Source: Promerops cafer (Eukaryota > Chordata > Aves > Passeriformes > Nectariniidae). Taken from it: a stretch of DNA of 64,000 nucleotides. The notes under the pieces were generated by a model. That model worked only from the letters and a program-made list of their open reading frames with translations, was not told the origin of the DNA and ran no database searches. The stretch lies in NCBI GenBank assembly GCA_013398275.1, contig VZSE01010903.1:74635-138634 (forward strand), given 5' to 3'. Of this stretch, positions 12,501 through 26,439 are shown one piece after another (position 1 is the stretch's first letter; each line of letters opens with the position of its first letter). The translations under genes and the position numbers were made by a program.

Positions 12501-15074
12501 CCATGAATAAAGAGGTGTTTTAGTCATGCTGAGGATACGAAAAGTGTAGGGAATTAACCTTCTCTAAACTTCTGCAATAGGATTCGCTCTGTATGATCTA
12601 GAGGCAGACAGAACGTCACTACACCACACAAAGGTACTCCCTTCTGCCACCACATTTATCCAGGTTGCAGTATTTAGGGTTGCCTGTTTGAAGCTTCCTT
12701 CACCACCTTTACCAAGTGTTCTTCTTTCCAACAGTACTTGCCCTTTAGGGATGTTCAGCTTGCAGAAGTCTGAAATCTTGTTTTCCTGTTCTGCTGCCTT
12801 CAGTCAAGATTGCCACTTGAATAATACTTTTCCTTAGGTCAGTAGTAAATTCCATCACGTGATGGGTGATCCCATTCTCCTGGGGCTCTGTTGAGTCTTC
12901 TGAAAACGTCATTTTGGGGAACAGTGTGTTTTAAATGGCAGGGAGGCACCATTGGGTGGACTGGTAAAACTATTTGTGCCACCTCTGTGTTTCTGTCTAA
13001 CACAAAACACATTAACAACTTCTCATTTGGAGTATGGGTTTGTAGAGGAATGCTAGTTGAAAAAGTAAGACTTACAAAATAGTAGAAATCATTAAAAGTA
13101 GTGCACTTTACACATACAGGATCTCCATCTCTGAGATATTTTTAATGAGCCTGTATGTTCCTAATTTGGGGATTAAAAGATAAAGACAATGCTTTATTTG
13201 AAACAGAATATGGGATATGCAGCATGTCTCTTCTTTAGGTTACATTTGCTTTCTAAATATTTGTGGTCATATTAGACTTAATTTTTTATATTTCCTGTTT
13301 ATTTTACTGTAGAGAAGGTAAGTTGGCTTCATCTAAATTTTAAGTATTTACTTCCAGCAGTAGAAATGTTGCTGCATCCATGGATGAGTTCAGTGTGTGC
13401 TATTTCACCCCATCAGGCCCAGTGCAATTTGGTCCTCCATTTACTCCAAGACATCTTCAAACAGAGTCCTTCTGGGATATCATACTGAGGAAAATGTTTG
13501 AGAATATTTAGAAACCTGTAAATTTACAACCCAGTTAATCAACATATTTTCATGAAGCTGTGATTCAAAATAAAATGTTGGGTGGGTTGAAAAAATCTGC
13601 TAATGATTTGGGATGGGCGGGAATGCTCAGAATATTAAAAGAATCTGACACCTTCCCTACACACATCTTTGCTTCAGAATAGTTTTATCAAAATGGAAGA
13701 CTCCCAGTAATAGGCAGAGTTGATGAAAAATAAACTGTTATCATTGTACTTGTTTGTTCTTTTGTAGAAAGTGCATATGTTTATTAAAGGAGAAAAAAGG
13801 ATATTCTGCTGCTGTGAATTCCTTCAGTTGTCCTTCTCAGGTATATCCTTCTGCCTGAATTAGGAGTAGAAAAGACCTCATGTGTCATTGTTTGTTCAAT
13901 GGTCATAACTCAGATACCAGCTTTATATGAAGTTTAATAGTGTTATGAGCCAGATATAAAATAAGTGTGTGTAGTTATATACATATAATTCTCTATTATC
14001 ATTTCTCTGTAGGTGCATTTCTCAGGATATTAAGTACATACTTTAAAGACTCAGTGGTAATTTCAGTCTTCAGTACAATACTTGAGAGGGCAGTTAAAGA
14101 AAATCTATTATCCCTTTCTCCCTCAGGAAAGATAAGAAGTGTGGAAAATGAGTTCCTATTGCCAAATTACACTTTATCCTGGAGGAGCAGTTACTTCCAT
14201 TCTTATGTCATATATCCTGACTTTCTTCATTCACTGAGAAGATCCTGGTTTACACAGGATGAAAAAACAGGAAAGGTAATGTCCAATCAGTTCCTCTCTC
14301 ATTTTCATGCTCATCCATATATTAGAATGCTGATTAAATTTATCCTTAGGTTCATTCAGTTCAGCATATGAGATGGGTCTGGGCTCCATTTGCTTTGATG
14401 CTAAGGGAAAAAATGCCAAAGATACATGTCTGGCCTGTATGGGGATGTATAATATTTGTTTTTTAAGGCTATTTGATTGAAGTTGATACTAATTCCAGAA
14501 GCTTCAGAGTTTGAGTACAGGATTAACATATCCTATATGAACAATCAGAAAGTGTAAAATTGTTTTTTTCCTTTTTTCACTTGCATGATTGTGACTAAGG
14601 CATTATGTTCTATAATTTTTAGTTCTTTACAACTTAGTAGTTTGAACCTCTGCAACAGAATTAATGGAAGGATTACTCCTCCTAATTTTTGCTTCCACTG
14701 TGCAGTACTGACAGTTATTATATAAGATACTTAATCACAGGAAACCTTATCCAAGGTATTCATTCCTGTCTGCTCACATTTACATCATTTATAATATGGT
14801 GTAATACTTTACATTTGTTTATTTATTTATATTCTAGACATGTTTTTATATTCTATAATACTTTTAGAGATTTATGGCTGTCCTCATCCCTAATGTGGTT
14901 GTGTTTGATACATGAACGTAAAAAACTTCTGTGTAAACAAAAGTTTAAATTATATAAGAAGGGAGAGGGTGTGTAGGTAAACCAAGCCTATGGTAGATTT
15001 TACACTCAGCAAGGGAAATGGGGTAGGACAAATAACCATGAATGGCATATAAGCTCAGGAATGAGCAAACTAAT
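6453..15074. other. Non-coding DNA, no supported gene
   Basis: This stretch is AT-rich, with scattered homopolymers, including 18 consecutive T at 10987-11004 and shorter A runs near 9481-9500. Many short open frames occur, the longest being 134 codons at 13967-14371 on the plus strand. Their hydrophobic, Phe/Leu/Ile/Ser-rich translations and lack of CpG do not support coding. I recognise no transposon family here. Confidence 0.65.
10987..11004. repeat. Poly(T) run, 18 bases
   Basis: This is an uninterrupted homopolymer of T. No retroposon body or target duplication is evident next to it, so it is annotated as a simple repeat. Confidence 0.9.
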
Positions 15075-15733
15075 CTACACTGGTCCCATCTGGAGTCAGC
15101 AGTGTGCTCTTGTGGCAAATGCCATGCTGGAATGGATTAGAAGGAATCTTGCCAGCAGGTCAACAGAGGTGATTCTTCTTCTTCTCACACAGGCGAGGCT
15201 ACACCTGGAATAATGTCCAGTTCTGGGCTTCCCAGTACAAAAGAGAGTTGGAGCTGCTTCCTAATGGCCAAAGCCAAATCAAATAATGGACTGGAACATC
15301 TCTCATCCAAGGAAAAGTTGAGAGAGCTAGGATCACGCAGCCTAGAGAAGGGAAGGTTTTTGTGCTTATATATATATATAGAGAGAGAAAGGTTTTACAT
15401 ACTTATTGATGCATGTAAATACCTGAAGGTATAAAAAAGGCATAGCCAGACTCTTTCTGGTGGTGGCCAGTGACAGGCCAAGAGGTAATGGGCATAAACA
15501 TGGGCGATTTCATCAGAACATCAAGAAAATCTTTTTTCTACTGTGAGGCTCACTGAACACTGATCTAGGTTTCCCAGAAATTTTATGGAGTCTCCTTCAT
15601 CCTTGCAGATGTTAAAAAAAAGTCTGGATATGGCCCTAAGCAACCCATTCTAGGTGGGCCTGCCTGAGCAAGGCAGCTGGACAAAATGACCTCCAGAGGT
15701 CCCTTCTAACCTCAGCCATCGTGTGAGTCTGTA
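15075..15733 (+). mobile_element. CR1 LINE, decayed 3' end of ORF2 and 3' UTR
   Basis: This is a 5'-truncated CR1 non-LTR retrotransposon in sense orientation. The recognisable order starts with a decayed ORF2 C-terminal region, where fragments such as IRRNLASRS (near 15137) and GLEHLSSKEKLRELG (near 15292) remain, including an LREL-G...LEK-like motif. Then comes the conserved CR1 tail, with a segment like GAGTCTCCTTCATCCTTGCA and the terminal CCAGAGGTCCCTTCTAACCT at 15691-15710. Frameshifts and in-frame stops break the reverse transcriptase frame, so it cannot be functional. The normal sequence between the LEK motif and the YKYLK-like motif is disturbed by a TA/GA microsatellite. The 5' boundary is approximate; the 3' end follows a remnant of the ATTCTGTGA-type tail. 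Confidence 0.85.
15367..15388. repeat. (TA)n(GA)n microsatellite inside the CR1 copy
   Basis: Seven TA units pass directly into four GA units. The run interrupts the CR1 ORF2 remnant after the LEK motif, so the repeat grew or arose after the element inserted. Confidence 0.85.
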
Positions 15734-17069
15734 AAGACAGAAGAAAAATTGCAACTTCAAGGGCAAAACCAATTTTTGTTCTCAGAGGAAAATAGTGGCT
15801 ACAGCTATTCTGATTTCAGAGACTCCACTATATGCAATATTTACTATTCTTCTAAATACATATTTCTTAATCAATGATTTCGTTTGAGCTCCTATTTTGG
15901 TCAGCAGTATTTTGGAATGAATCTAAGATCAATAAGTCTGGGGTGCCAAAGGAAAAAAAATTCATGACAACCAATTTTATGTACTTCATTAACAAATTTA
16001 AACAGAAGAGGTTAATTCTAATAATGAAGGAATAACCGAAGTTTCTCTTTTAAGATTTACTCACTTTGTAAATGTACCACTCCTTTATTTCTTGTACTCA
16101 TGGGAAAGAAAAAACTTCAAAGCACTTTGCTATTTGATTCTGAGAAATATACAGTCTCAGCCTGTCTGCCTCCAAAATCAGAGGAGATCCCTTCTTTACT
16201 GGTGAGTACTAGGCCTGGCTGGTTTTGCTGCCCAATCATTTTGCCTCTGTGGTCTGTTCCTCTTTTCAGCATTAACATTTTCCAGCTGTACTTAAATCTC
16301 AGTGGTGGCTGGGTTTCTGCTGTGCTAAGTGCTTTGTGGACACATGCCTCAAACAACGTAGAAAATGAGGAGGAAAAACAGTCGTTCAGGAAGTCAGTGG
16401 TAGGCATAGAAGTGGAGTCCAGGCCTATATTTTGGACTAATACTGTGTGTATGGGAGCATGCTGGATGCCTCTGTGTCCATCTTCACATCCCACCACCTG
16501 CCGTACGCTTAGGCTATCTAGTCCAACTCTGTAAAACTGGAAAAAAAAACACAGCAAAAAGTTTATTCATGTTATCCTTTCAAAAATCCAGGAAATGCAA
16601 TGCTGCCAGGATTTACATGATCTGTGATTCTTGAAGGAACTTTGGAGGAGCAGCCATAGGAAGCCACATATCGTGTTTTGTGGAGACCTGTCAGGAAAAT
16701 CCAGGAAGGAAGACTGTGGAGTCTTCCACTAGAATAAATAGGACTCTGATTCAAATTTTGTTTCCTGCCTGCAGCATGTGCTCATGCAGAGAAAAAGATT
16801 TTACATGATTATTCTGTAAGCATTCAGCAAAATCCCACAGAAGGAATATAGTGGGAGTAATATTAATTACATAATTTTATTTTAAAGGAGTATCAACTAA
16901 TTTCATAAATACTTCTACAGCATATCTAATGTAAATGAATAGTATTTTTATTTTTTAATTTAAAATGTTTTTTTCCTCCTACCAGATACCTTTGTTTTAC
17001 ACAGTGAGAAAGAAGTCTTAGGAAAAAAACCTCTGTAATATAAAACTAGAGGTCCAGGAAGAAACTTGT

Positions 17070-17129
17070 CAGCTCAGATTGATATAGAATTTGTTTTGGT
17101 ACAGCTCAGATTGATATAGAATTTGTTTT
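17070..17129. repeat. Exact 28-bp direct duplication, period 32
   Basis: The 28-base unit beginning CAGCTCAGATTGATATAG occurs at 17070-17097 and again, identically, at 17102-17129. Four bases separate the copies. The perfect identity points to a recent local duplication. Confidence 0.92.
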
Positions 17130-19570
17130 AAAGTAATTCAGGGGTTCTATTGGGATATTTTAGAGTCAGTTTGTGAAGGTTTTATGTTCACTGTAGAGCC
17201 CCTGTTCCAAGTAAATGACACAGACTTAGTGAAATGACTCCTGTGAGTAACTGCTCAGCAACATGAAGAGGTTGTTTCAGAACCCAGCCTTTATCTTGAG
17301 AAGACAGAGGATGGTATCAGCACTTTGACATAGTCCATTCAGTTTTTGGTTTTATAATAAAAGATTTAAATATTTCATTAATCATTTTCCTGTTTTGCAA
17401 TATTTGCTTTCAATTTTTTGAAAAATCCTACCTTTAAGTCTTATTGAAATCTGAAGATTTTAATTCAAAATCCCAAATTTCATTGGGTTATTTTGGTGTC
17501 CTAATAGTTCTTAACTCCATTAGAGATTACATTACTTTTGCATCTCTGTACTGAGCTGTACATGTTTATCAGCTGTTATCTATCACTCTAAATAGAAGTG
17601 GAGAAAATCCAAATCCCTTAGTGATCACACTGTGTAGGTATTAATGGATGAATTATTTAAAGAAACACCCTGTTATTTACTTAAAAGTCTAATAAGGGAA
17701 CATGTTGGGTTGTTTTTTTTTTCTTCTTTGTTTTAAAGAGAGAGATCAATTATTCTGTGGTACTCCAGGAATTTTTCTGTAATTAGAAATCCGCCATATG
17801 TCATATTATACCTTTTGGCTGTATAGTATAAAAAGCACATTGATAATTTCTTATTGGTTTCTGGATACTTCGTATCTATATTTTAAGTGAGCTTTTGTTG
17901 GTCCTTTTAACAACAACAAAAATCTCAGCTGTATTCTCAGCTACTTGGTAACAATGGCCCAATTTTCATCTTCGCATCCTTTCATTTCAAAATTGCCTGT
18001 GCAGGTGGTTGCTGTACAGCTCTTTTCCCTTTACATGACTACAAAGCCTGAGATTTGTTCTCAGTCTGGTTTTAGCCTGGGACACTTTGCAGGGATTGCA
18101 ATGGCAGAAATCAGAAATTATCAATTCCTTGCTGACCACTTCTACTATCCCCCAGGAGCATTCTCAGTGCTGAGTGGTCTGACTGCCCCTGAATGACTTG
18201 AAGTCTATTCTTTGCAACTTTCTTGGTGTCAATGTTCAAACACTTTACTTTTTTAGCTCTGTAGCAAGTAGCTGTCCAAATGAAATCGCAGGAAATTGCC
18301 TCCAAACTGGAAAAGCCCTTTTTTCCTCACTAGTTCTATGTCTTGTGTGTTACTTTTCTCCTGACCTTTCTATGTTCTTCCTTCCCTTCTAGAGTCTTTC
18401 ATGTGTATGGCTAAAAACTGGCCATCAAAAGATCTCACACTCCAAAGCACTATATCTGACTGTTTTTTTGTTCCATGATTGTCCTGTTTTTGACAGGAAA
18501 ATGACAGGAAAAATTGGAATGTTTCTGGTTGGGAAACCACATTTTACTTTCAAGATAAGTGAGAAAACATTATGTCAGTTCCCCCTAACAGTGCATTGAC
18601 AGGTACATTTCTACCTAAGTCATTACATCTATTAGCAATGAAACACAAAGCCCACCAGGTCTTTCTAGCAATGCACCCCAATCCTGGCCAAAATTGGTGG
18701 GTTCTGATGTCACTGAATTCTCTTGTGAGCACACACAACATGTCTCATGTCTTGAGATAGAGACACAGAACTGTTTCCAGGAGATGGAGAAAAACCACTT
18801 TCTTCATATAGTACTTATAAGTTGTAGCTGTGTGGGCTAGACAAGGGAAAACTATTGAAATTTTATGAAATACATGAAATCCTGTATCTGGGTCACTCTT
18901 TCTCAGCACTCATTCACAGGAATGCTTTGATTGTATTTAGGCATTTTTGTGTAAAGACAAAGTGGTTCATATAATGTTTGCTTATCTTACACTCGAGAAT
19001 TCATCTTCCTTTGGTTTAAATCATTTTGATAATGAATGGTGTGGTGTGGACTGCCTTTCCTGTAATACTATTAAGATGGAGCAATCAGCATCAAAAGACA
19101 GAATGGGAAGGAAAAAATAAAGGGAAGACAACACTGCACTACAGGAATATGCCTAAAATGCATTCTGTTTTCCCAAATCCAACATAGACCTTGCGCCAGG
19201 AATTTTGCACAAATTAACACCTGCTCATGGCAAAGCTGAATTCCTGTCTGATGTTTTAAGTCTTCCTATTTTTTTTTAAATGGGATTTCAGTAATGAGAT
19301 TGTTTGTGTTTACATTAACAGCCAAGTGGAAATTTGCAAACTGCTCTGCTTTTCAGAATAGTATCAAAATGTCATAGCTGAGCTCCTAAAGAGCACAGTC
19401 ATTAGCTGTTTTGGAAAAAGTTGAGTTTGCAGGTTTGGCAAGGGGAGGAGAGTTAGAGGAGTTTTTTTTTGTGGGGAGGAGACTGGGTGTTGTGTTTGAG
19501 CACATCAGTAGACGATGAAAAAAAGCATTTTCCTGCAAAATTGTTCCATTTCTGTTGGCAAACAGCTTTC

Positions 19571-19668
19571 TCTTTTTTTTTTTTTTGTTTGTTTTGATTT
19601 GGTTTAGTTTTGTTTGGGTTTTTTGTTTGTTGTTTTTATTTGTTTGTTGGTTTTTTGGGGTTTTTTTT
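19571..19668. repeat. T/G-rich low-complexity tract
   Basis: Nearly 100 bases consist almost only of T and G on the plus strand, in TTTG, TTTGTTTG and GGTTTT patterns after a run of 14 T. Such a strand-asymmetric pyrimidine/purine composition is simple sequence. No retroposon body is recognisable next to it. Confidence 0.8.
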
Positions 19669-22007
19669 AAACATTAAGTACTGGACTTTAATATGAAGAA
19701 GATTAATGAAGTTATTGCCTTACAGGATCCAGTAGGTCTACAGTGACAACCTGTTTGCCAGTCAGCTGTTGGCCTTCTCTTTCAGTAGTGATTAAAGGTC
19801 AACATATGGATACCACTAGAAAAGATTTTCAACATAAGGAGTTCAGGCATACTCCCTCCAGTAGAGGTCATTGATACTTGAGCATATAAACCTGAATTCT
19901 TTGGGAATAATGTCACTAGCAGGAAATAATCAAGGCAACAAATCTTTTCCCCCACTGTACAAATCCAGAAATGAATGTTGTATTTGTTTTCACTTATGTC
20001 TTGTTTACCTCCCTGAGAACAGGAGAAACAATTATTTTCTTTTTCAGCTATCCACATACAATATAAGGAATCCATAAACTATAAGGAATTTACAGCAAGT
20101 GCCAATGGTAAACAAAAAAGAATGCTTTTGAGGACAACTGTAATTCAGAGACTAGGAGTAAAAGAGAAAACACTGCTTGGTGTATATCTATGTGCTCAGT
20201 AAAAATTGTGACCTAGCAATGGAGGAATCTGCATGGAAGATGAGAGGTATGGGACATGTGAAGGAATGTCTTTAGGGTCATTAAAATAGAAGTGACTCTT
20301 TATATAATTAAAACAGTCTCTCTAAATGATTCTAAGTGAATAGAGTTATAGGGTCTGGGAGCAAAAGAAAGTGTATACCTAACAAACAGAAGCATATCAT
20401 TAGGAGCTGGCTAGCTGATGACTTAGTGTGACAGAGCTGATTAGTGACAGCATTGAAATCCTGGGTGTTGGTCTCACTGTCTACGCTGTTACTGTTCCTG
20501 CATTCCCCTAACACACAGTTCTTCCAAATGTTGAGTTCTGTTTGCAGACTTTCTGTCATACAGCTAAGGTGAGAGTCAGTGGGAAGAAATAACTCTGTTC
20601 AATAGGTATTTTGGGAGATGCTCACAGTGGAAGATGATGCCAATTCACTTTCTTTCACCCAAGCAGTCTTTTTCCAAAGGTAACAGGGGCAGGAAAATGT
20701 CCATGGGGATGATATGAGTGATTAGCGTACAGTTTTTTTGGTGTCCACAGGAGATCTGGGGATATTTTCCTGCAGGAATGTGTTTAGTTTTATAGGCCTG
20801 TTTCCTTATGCAATAAGTGACTGTGTGATCTAGCAACCTGAGTTGAATAGCCAGTCCTTTAGGTCTTTCACAGGCTATGAATACAGTAAGAGCACTCAAC
20901 CCTTCTGAAGATATGCAAATGTAGGCATTTAAAAGATTTACATTCATCTTTCACAGGCCTCAGAAATATAAATATGAAATATCCAGAACCTTGTCACTTC
21001 AGTAATAATTAAGCTGATGGCCTATTATGTTCGATTGCAAATCAATATAGTATCTTTTGGTGCCACTTGAGTTCTTGAGGGTTGGCTTGGGGCCAGCACT
21101 AGTTATACAATTGAAGAGCTGCAGCTGCATCGAAAACTTCTCTGCCATTTCCATTCAGAAAGAATAGACTGGTAACAATGGTGGCCAGCCTCTTCATAGT
21201 AATTGTGTGCAAGTACACATTTTGAAATAGTGTTTTTGTTCAGCAGGTGCTGTTATTTTAGTTTAATTTGAATTTTGAAATATGGAGGAGAGAAGGGGCC
21301 TAATCTTAACAGCATCTAACCTACAGCTGTTCAGAACAGGACAGCAAACAGCATATGTTGCTTAGAGGAAAATCATAATTGCTTATTCTTCCTGGCATAT
21401 TAGCAGACCAGTGCTGAGCCTCTGAAATTATCTAGCATTTTCAGGCTTTTACTTTACAAAGTGATCGACAATACTCTGGAAGACAATTCTAGAACATCTG
21501 ACAGTGAGTTTTCCCACACACAGCTACTTGGTTTTACATCAGAAAACACAGACTGGGTAGAGATAATTTGCCAAGGCAGTGTCAGAAGCACTGATCTCCA
21601 GAAATATTAATGCAGTGCAAAGTCTGTGTTATTTCAGCCTACTGCAAAAACTGAAGAAATAGCTTGTAAAAATTGTTAATTTCTTGGCAACAAACTGTCT
21701 GTTTGTTTTCCTCCTCTCCTTTCAGGCTTCTATGTAGCCCTAGGGTCTGAGGAGGACAGAAAAGTCACAAAGTTTTTGAGTATTTATATTAGTCAAAAAT
21801 ATTTACTGAAATTTTTGTCCAAGTTTTTTTCTCTATGGCCTATTTTTTTGAGATTTAAAATCAGGGGTAGGTAACTTGTATTGCTTGAAAATTTACTCCA
21901 TGTGAGTGTTAGAAAACAGGACATACTAGAAAAGGCAAAAAAAAGAAAGACGTAGAAAAGGTGTGATTAGAGTCAAAGTTCTAAACTTTAAATTCCTTTT
22001 GTCATAA

Positions 22008-22040
22008 GTCTGACTCAAAAGTCTGACTCAAAAGTCTGAC
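22008..22040. repeat. 13-bp minisatellite, about 2.5 copies
   Basis: The unit GTCTGACTCAAAA is present at 22008-22020 and 22021-22033, followed by a partial copy GTCTGAC at 22034-22040. The copies are identical. Confidence 0.9.
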
Positions 22041-25000
22041 TAGAAGCCTTTACTTAAAAAAGGTGTTGGTAATGACTCTTACTTTGAAAAGTAGTGGACA
22101 CGTATTTTAAACACTTCATATCATCTGACAAAGCTTGTATAATCTAAACTAAAGTGCATTATTTTTAGGAACAGTGCTTAAATGAGAATTTCATGTGAAT
22201 TAACATCTTTGGAATTGGAACATTGTTATTTAGATGCCTTCAATTTGATCCATTTTCTTGCCAGTGCTTGCTTATGCCTGAGTCTTCTTAATGGTCATTA
22301 CAGAATGAATAACATGTCACAGGTCAGGTTTGGCTCAAGCAAACTCATTAAACCTCAATGACCATTCTTTATATATATCTGTATATCACTGTTTACTCAT
22401 TTCTGCTTTGGGATGTGTAAAAACAATGAGAGTTTTTTTCACAACTAGTATCCTGTCAGTTTCAAATATTTTCTAGCTGCAATTTAATTTGGATCAAGAT
22501 CCTGAGGGAAGGAGAGACAAAACTACGTATCATTGTGCCACTCATCAGCCCCACTGAAGATGCTGATTTTGTACTAACCTCAGAGGGAAAACTAAAATAA
22601 TACACTTGCAATTCAACATGCAAATAAAAACAAAGAATAAAGTTTCTTCATGAAATATTTCCCTGGAAACCCAGAGGTTTCTACTGTTGAAAATATTAAA
22701 GTTAAAAAAAAAAAAAAGTATGATACATGAGACAATCACTGTCTGGTTTTGACAAAAAATCACTTCTTTAAAAAATGAGATGCTTTTTTCTTAATGTTTT
22801 TCAAAGGAAGAGAGAAAGTGAAAAAAATTACTGAGTTATGTACAAGTTTTGTGGGCTTTTTTATACATCTGGGAAGGGCTGGCTAGGTGAGGTGCTCTCT
22901 TAGGTCTGCCATTCATGAATAAAGAACTAGTTGAGATGACAGTCTGTTATCACCTGCCCCTACAGAGGTCACAGTAACCCAGGTTCTTGTTATGGACCCT
23001 TGGGGCAGATTAGAGGGAAAAGACACTGAACCATGGTGTTTGTAAATATATATATATGTAAGGTTCATTTCAGAAAAAATTGGATTCAATAGAAAGCAGG
23101 TAGGTAGCCATTTTGGTTGTTACTATCTATAGTAATATAGCACTTAAGTAGCACTTCAGAAAATGTGTAAGGAAAAAAAGAGAAGGGAATAAAGGATGAG
23201 AATAGATCTTACCACCCATTGACCTTGCAACAAGACGTGGTTGTTGTAATTTTGAAGTAGTTTTAAGTTGAAGAGGTTATTTTTTGGTGACCAGATCCTC
23301 TCAGTTTGACTTAATAGAAACTGAGACACAAAAGTCTTATTCAGATTTTCTAGAGTAACATATACTAGTAAGAAATTATATTGATATAATTAATTTGATT
23401 CCTATCCAATACTCCAGTCCTGGAGATTCTTATGTCCCTTCTGTAGTTCATTAGAGTTGTCCAGGCAGTGCAGTAATATATTTCTAATATCTGCTGTTTC
23501 CACATGTGAGCCTGGATCTCATTGTACTTTCCATTTGTTCTCTCCACTGCTGTTAAGGACTACATTGGAAAAGATTGCCAGTATTTCCACATTTATAATT
23601 TCAAACCCTCTTCTGAAAACTCCTGGCTCATTAGAGGGATCATCACAAGGCATATTGAGTAAATATGCTTTCATAGCAATTATAATTCCTCAGAGACTAG
23701 GGATATACTATGGAGAACAGTAGAAATTTTAAAAGTCATGTCATTCATCAACTTAAAAAAAAAAAATCAATTCTTCTAGGACAACAAAACAAATCAGTCA
23801 TAAATTATTTCAGCCAGCAATTAAGAAGCAGTAGACTGAAGATAGGCAGCAGATTTCAGCAATCTGAATCAATTTCAATGATATCATTTGTTGATGACAA
23901 GTTGTTGGGATTTTTTGGTGTTTCTTTTTTAATTTTATTTTTGTACAAATTAGATCAGACAATATTTTACAGAATCCTTTTCTCTAATAAAACAGATTCT
24001 ACTCTTCATTTCCTCTCTCTTTTTCACTAACAGGTCTCCAGCTGGTCTGGGAGGCTTATCACCTCTATCTAGTTATTAACAGTCCATTTGCTTAAGTACC
24101 TACCATAATTACTTTGTATGGTTCCTCCGAGAGATGCTTCATTTAAGGAACTCTAGGAAAAGTTCTGGTCTGACTGACAAGCACACAGTCACTTATCTAC
24201 CACCTGCTAGCATCTCTAAAGCCAAAATAAGTTTGTGGGAGAGAGATCCTGCACTTGTCTATATTTTAAAGATTCTATTTCCCATCTCTCTTTTCACATT
24301 CCCTAATCTCATTTTAAACTGCCTTTTTCCCCAGCTTTAGTTCTTCCTGTAGTATCAGCCCTGATTTTCCAGACTAGTTGCTGCTCTAAATTTTGTAGGT
24401 AGGATACTGTGCAACACATGTAAACCAGAGGGATTTCATGAACTGAATTTAGCAGGTGCCTTGTTTCACCTTGACATGTTAACAGAATTTTGTTGTCCCT
24501 TCTGACTCCTGCAACTCCATAGTCTTGGGAATAACCTTAAAAGCTGTTCTTTAGAATAACTAGAAGTTAGAGTAAAATATACTCTTTAGCATGCCATGTT
24601 AGTGATTTTATTTTCTGGTTGCTTATTTTAGCTTCATTCTCTGTGGGTTCACACACTCTCATTTTCTTTAAACTTCACCTAAAATGTTAAAGTGAAATGA
24701 AGGAATGATTTCCTTTATTTTCACACCTTTCACATGACTTGAAGCAAAGCCCTGCATGAACTTCTTTGATAAATTTAGGACCAGGTTAACTCAACCTCTG
24801 TTCACGTTTTTCAAACATTTGCCCTGGGTTTCAGGTTTGTAACAGACCTTGAACTACAACTGAGCTGGGATAACTGTCAGTGGCCAGACACAAATTGTCC
24901 CAAAGTTATGTCCAGAATTTCAGGCTTTTTAAGCTCGAATGATTACAACAGAAAAGACGAGACTGAAAACTGTATTTGAAAATGTAAATACATGTATAAG

Positions 25001-26439
25001 GAATGACAGGCAGCCTTTCCCTTTTTGAATAAGAAGTTAGAGCAGTGAAATAGTTTCTATCTCTTGTGAGTCTCTTCTTGAGTGAAAATGCCACACTAAG
25101 TCTTCAAAGACAATGGAAATACTCAGTCAGTCTGGGTATAAATACTTCATGTGTCCTTTATTTTGTGTCTGTGTACCTAAAAATAATTAGAAAAACCAAA
25201 TCAACAAACAAATAACAAAAAACTCCAACAGAAATTAAAAAAAGAGCAAAAAACCGAAACCCCATAAATCCAAAGCAAGACACTGCCATGTTGTTTTAGG
25301 TTTAATAGACACACTCAAAGATTTCTGAATGTTGTTTAACTGCTGTTTTCTAAAGGAGAACAGCAGTAGGATATTTATCCCCCAGATGTGACTGTAATTA
25401 CTACAACCATTAAAAAAAGAAAAAGGCAAACTCTCATTATGCATAGGTTAGCCAATAAAAAACATGATGAAGGCTTTGTTCAATCATTTTAATGCACCAC
25501 TGTGTAAGTGCTGTAGATTTTAGTCTTGTGGCCAACAGAACTGTACATTCACATTTATATCTTAAATATATCAGTCAAATAAGTATAGCACATTGAAAAC
25601 AAATTTGGTACCCATGGATGAGGCAATAGCACACCTGTCAAAATCCAAAGGTGCCATAAAAATGGCCTTCAGCAGTGCCTTATATAATTTGTACTTCTTT
25701 TGTAAACCTGTTCTTGATAGTTCTAGAATCAGGAATTTATACTGAAGAATGACAGAAGTTGAACTCGAGAGGTGTGACCAATGTTTCTATGGCAACACTG
25801 AATGCTGGTTATGTGAAGAGGCAGGTAAGACCCCTGTGGATCATCAAATGCCAACCTGGCTATTATAATGAATGGTAATTGGTTAAATTATTAAGCATTC
25901 TATTGCTTATCCCACAGTAACTAAATGGCCTTGCAGTTGCTATATAATTACTGGATAACTGATAGTCTGTTTTCTCCTTGTGATTTTTGTAGTTTCTTGT
26001 CTGTCATGATAACAAGACAGTCTAAGTCTTTCATAGGTCCTGTAAGGTGCTGAATGCCTTCGATTCATCAATTTTAGAATGAAGTTGGCATGTTGAGTCC
26101 TCTTGAGGATTGGTTGTCAGGGTACTATAAAACAAAGTATTGCTGCCACAGGAAACAGGTGTTTTGGTTAGGGTACTGCTCTGAGACTTAAACTTTATGT
26201 CCTCTGCTAAACCCAGCAGAAAGCCAGAGTTTGTAGTCTAACTTATCAAGTATCCAGATTACCTAAGCCCTCGTTACAGCTTTTACATGCATGGGTCCCA
26301 TGGTGAGGGGTAAGTTTGTCCACTTCATTCAGCTCTGTTCTACTCTTTGAACAGCTGCTGAGTTGCAGCCAAGAGTCACGTTTGAGAGAGGCTCTTAATT
26401 GCCTCTGAGCCATCAGGTGCCACTCAGCTGGAATCAGAG

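Noticed and set aside
13967..14371. 134-codon plus-strand open frame containing WFTQDEKTGK before GTAATG
   Set aside because: The upstream part is hydrophobic translated AT-rich DNA, the donor GTAATG is weak and no phase-consistent acceptor is convincing.
16100..16557. Overlapping 144- and 146-codon open frames on opposite strands, with a GTGAGT donor at 16202
   Set aside because: No recognisable domain, and both strands are open equally. The acceptor for the donor is poor (TTCTGAG or ATACAG). Chance openness explains it better.
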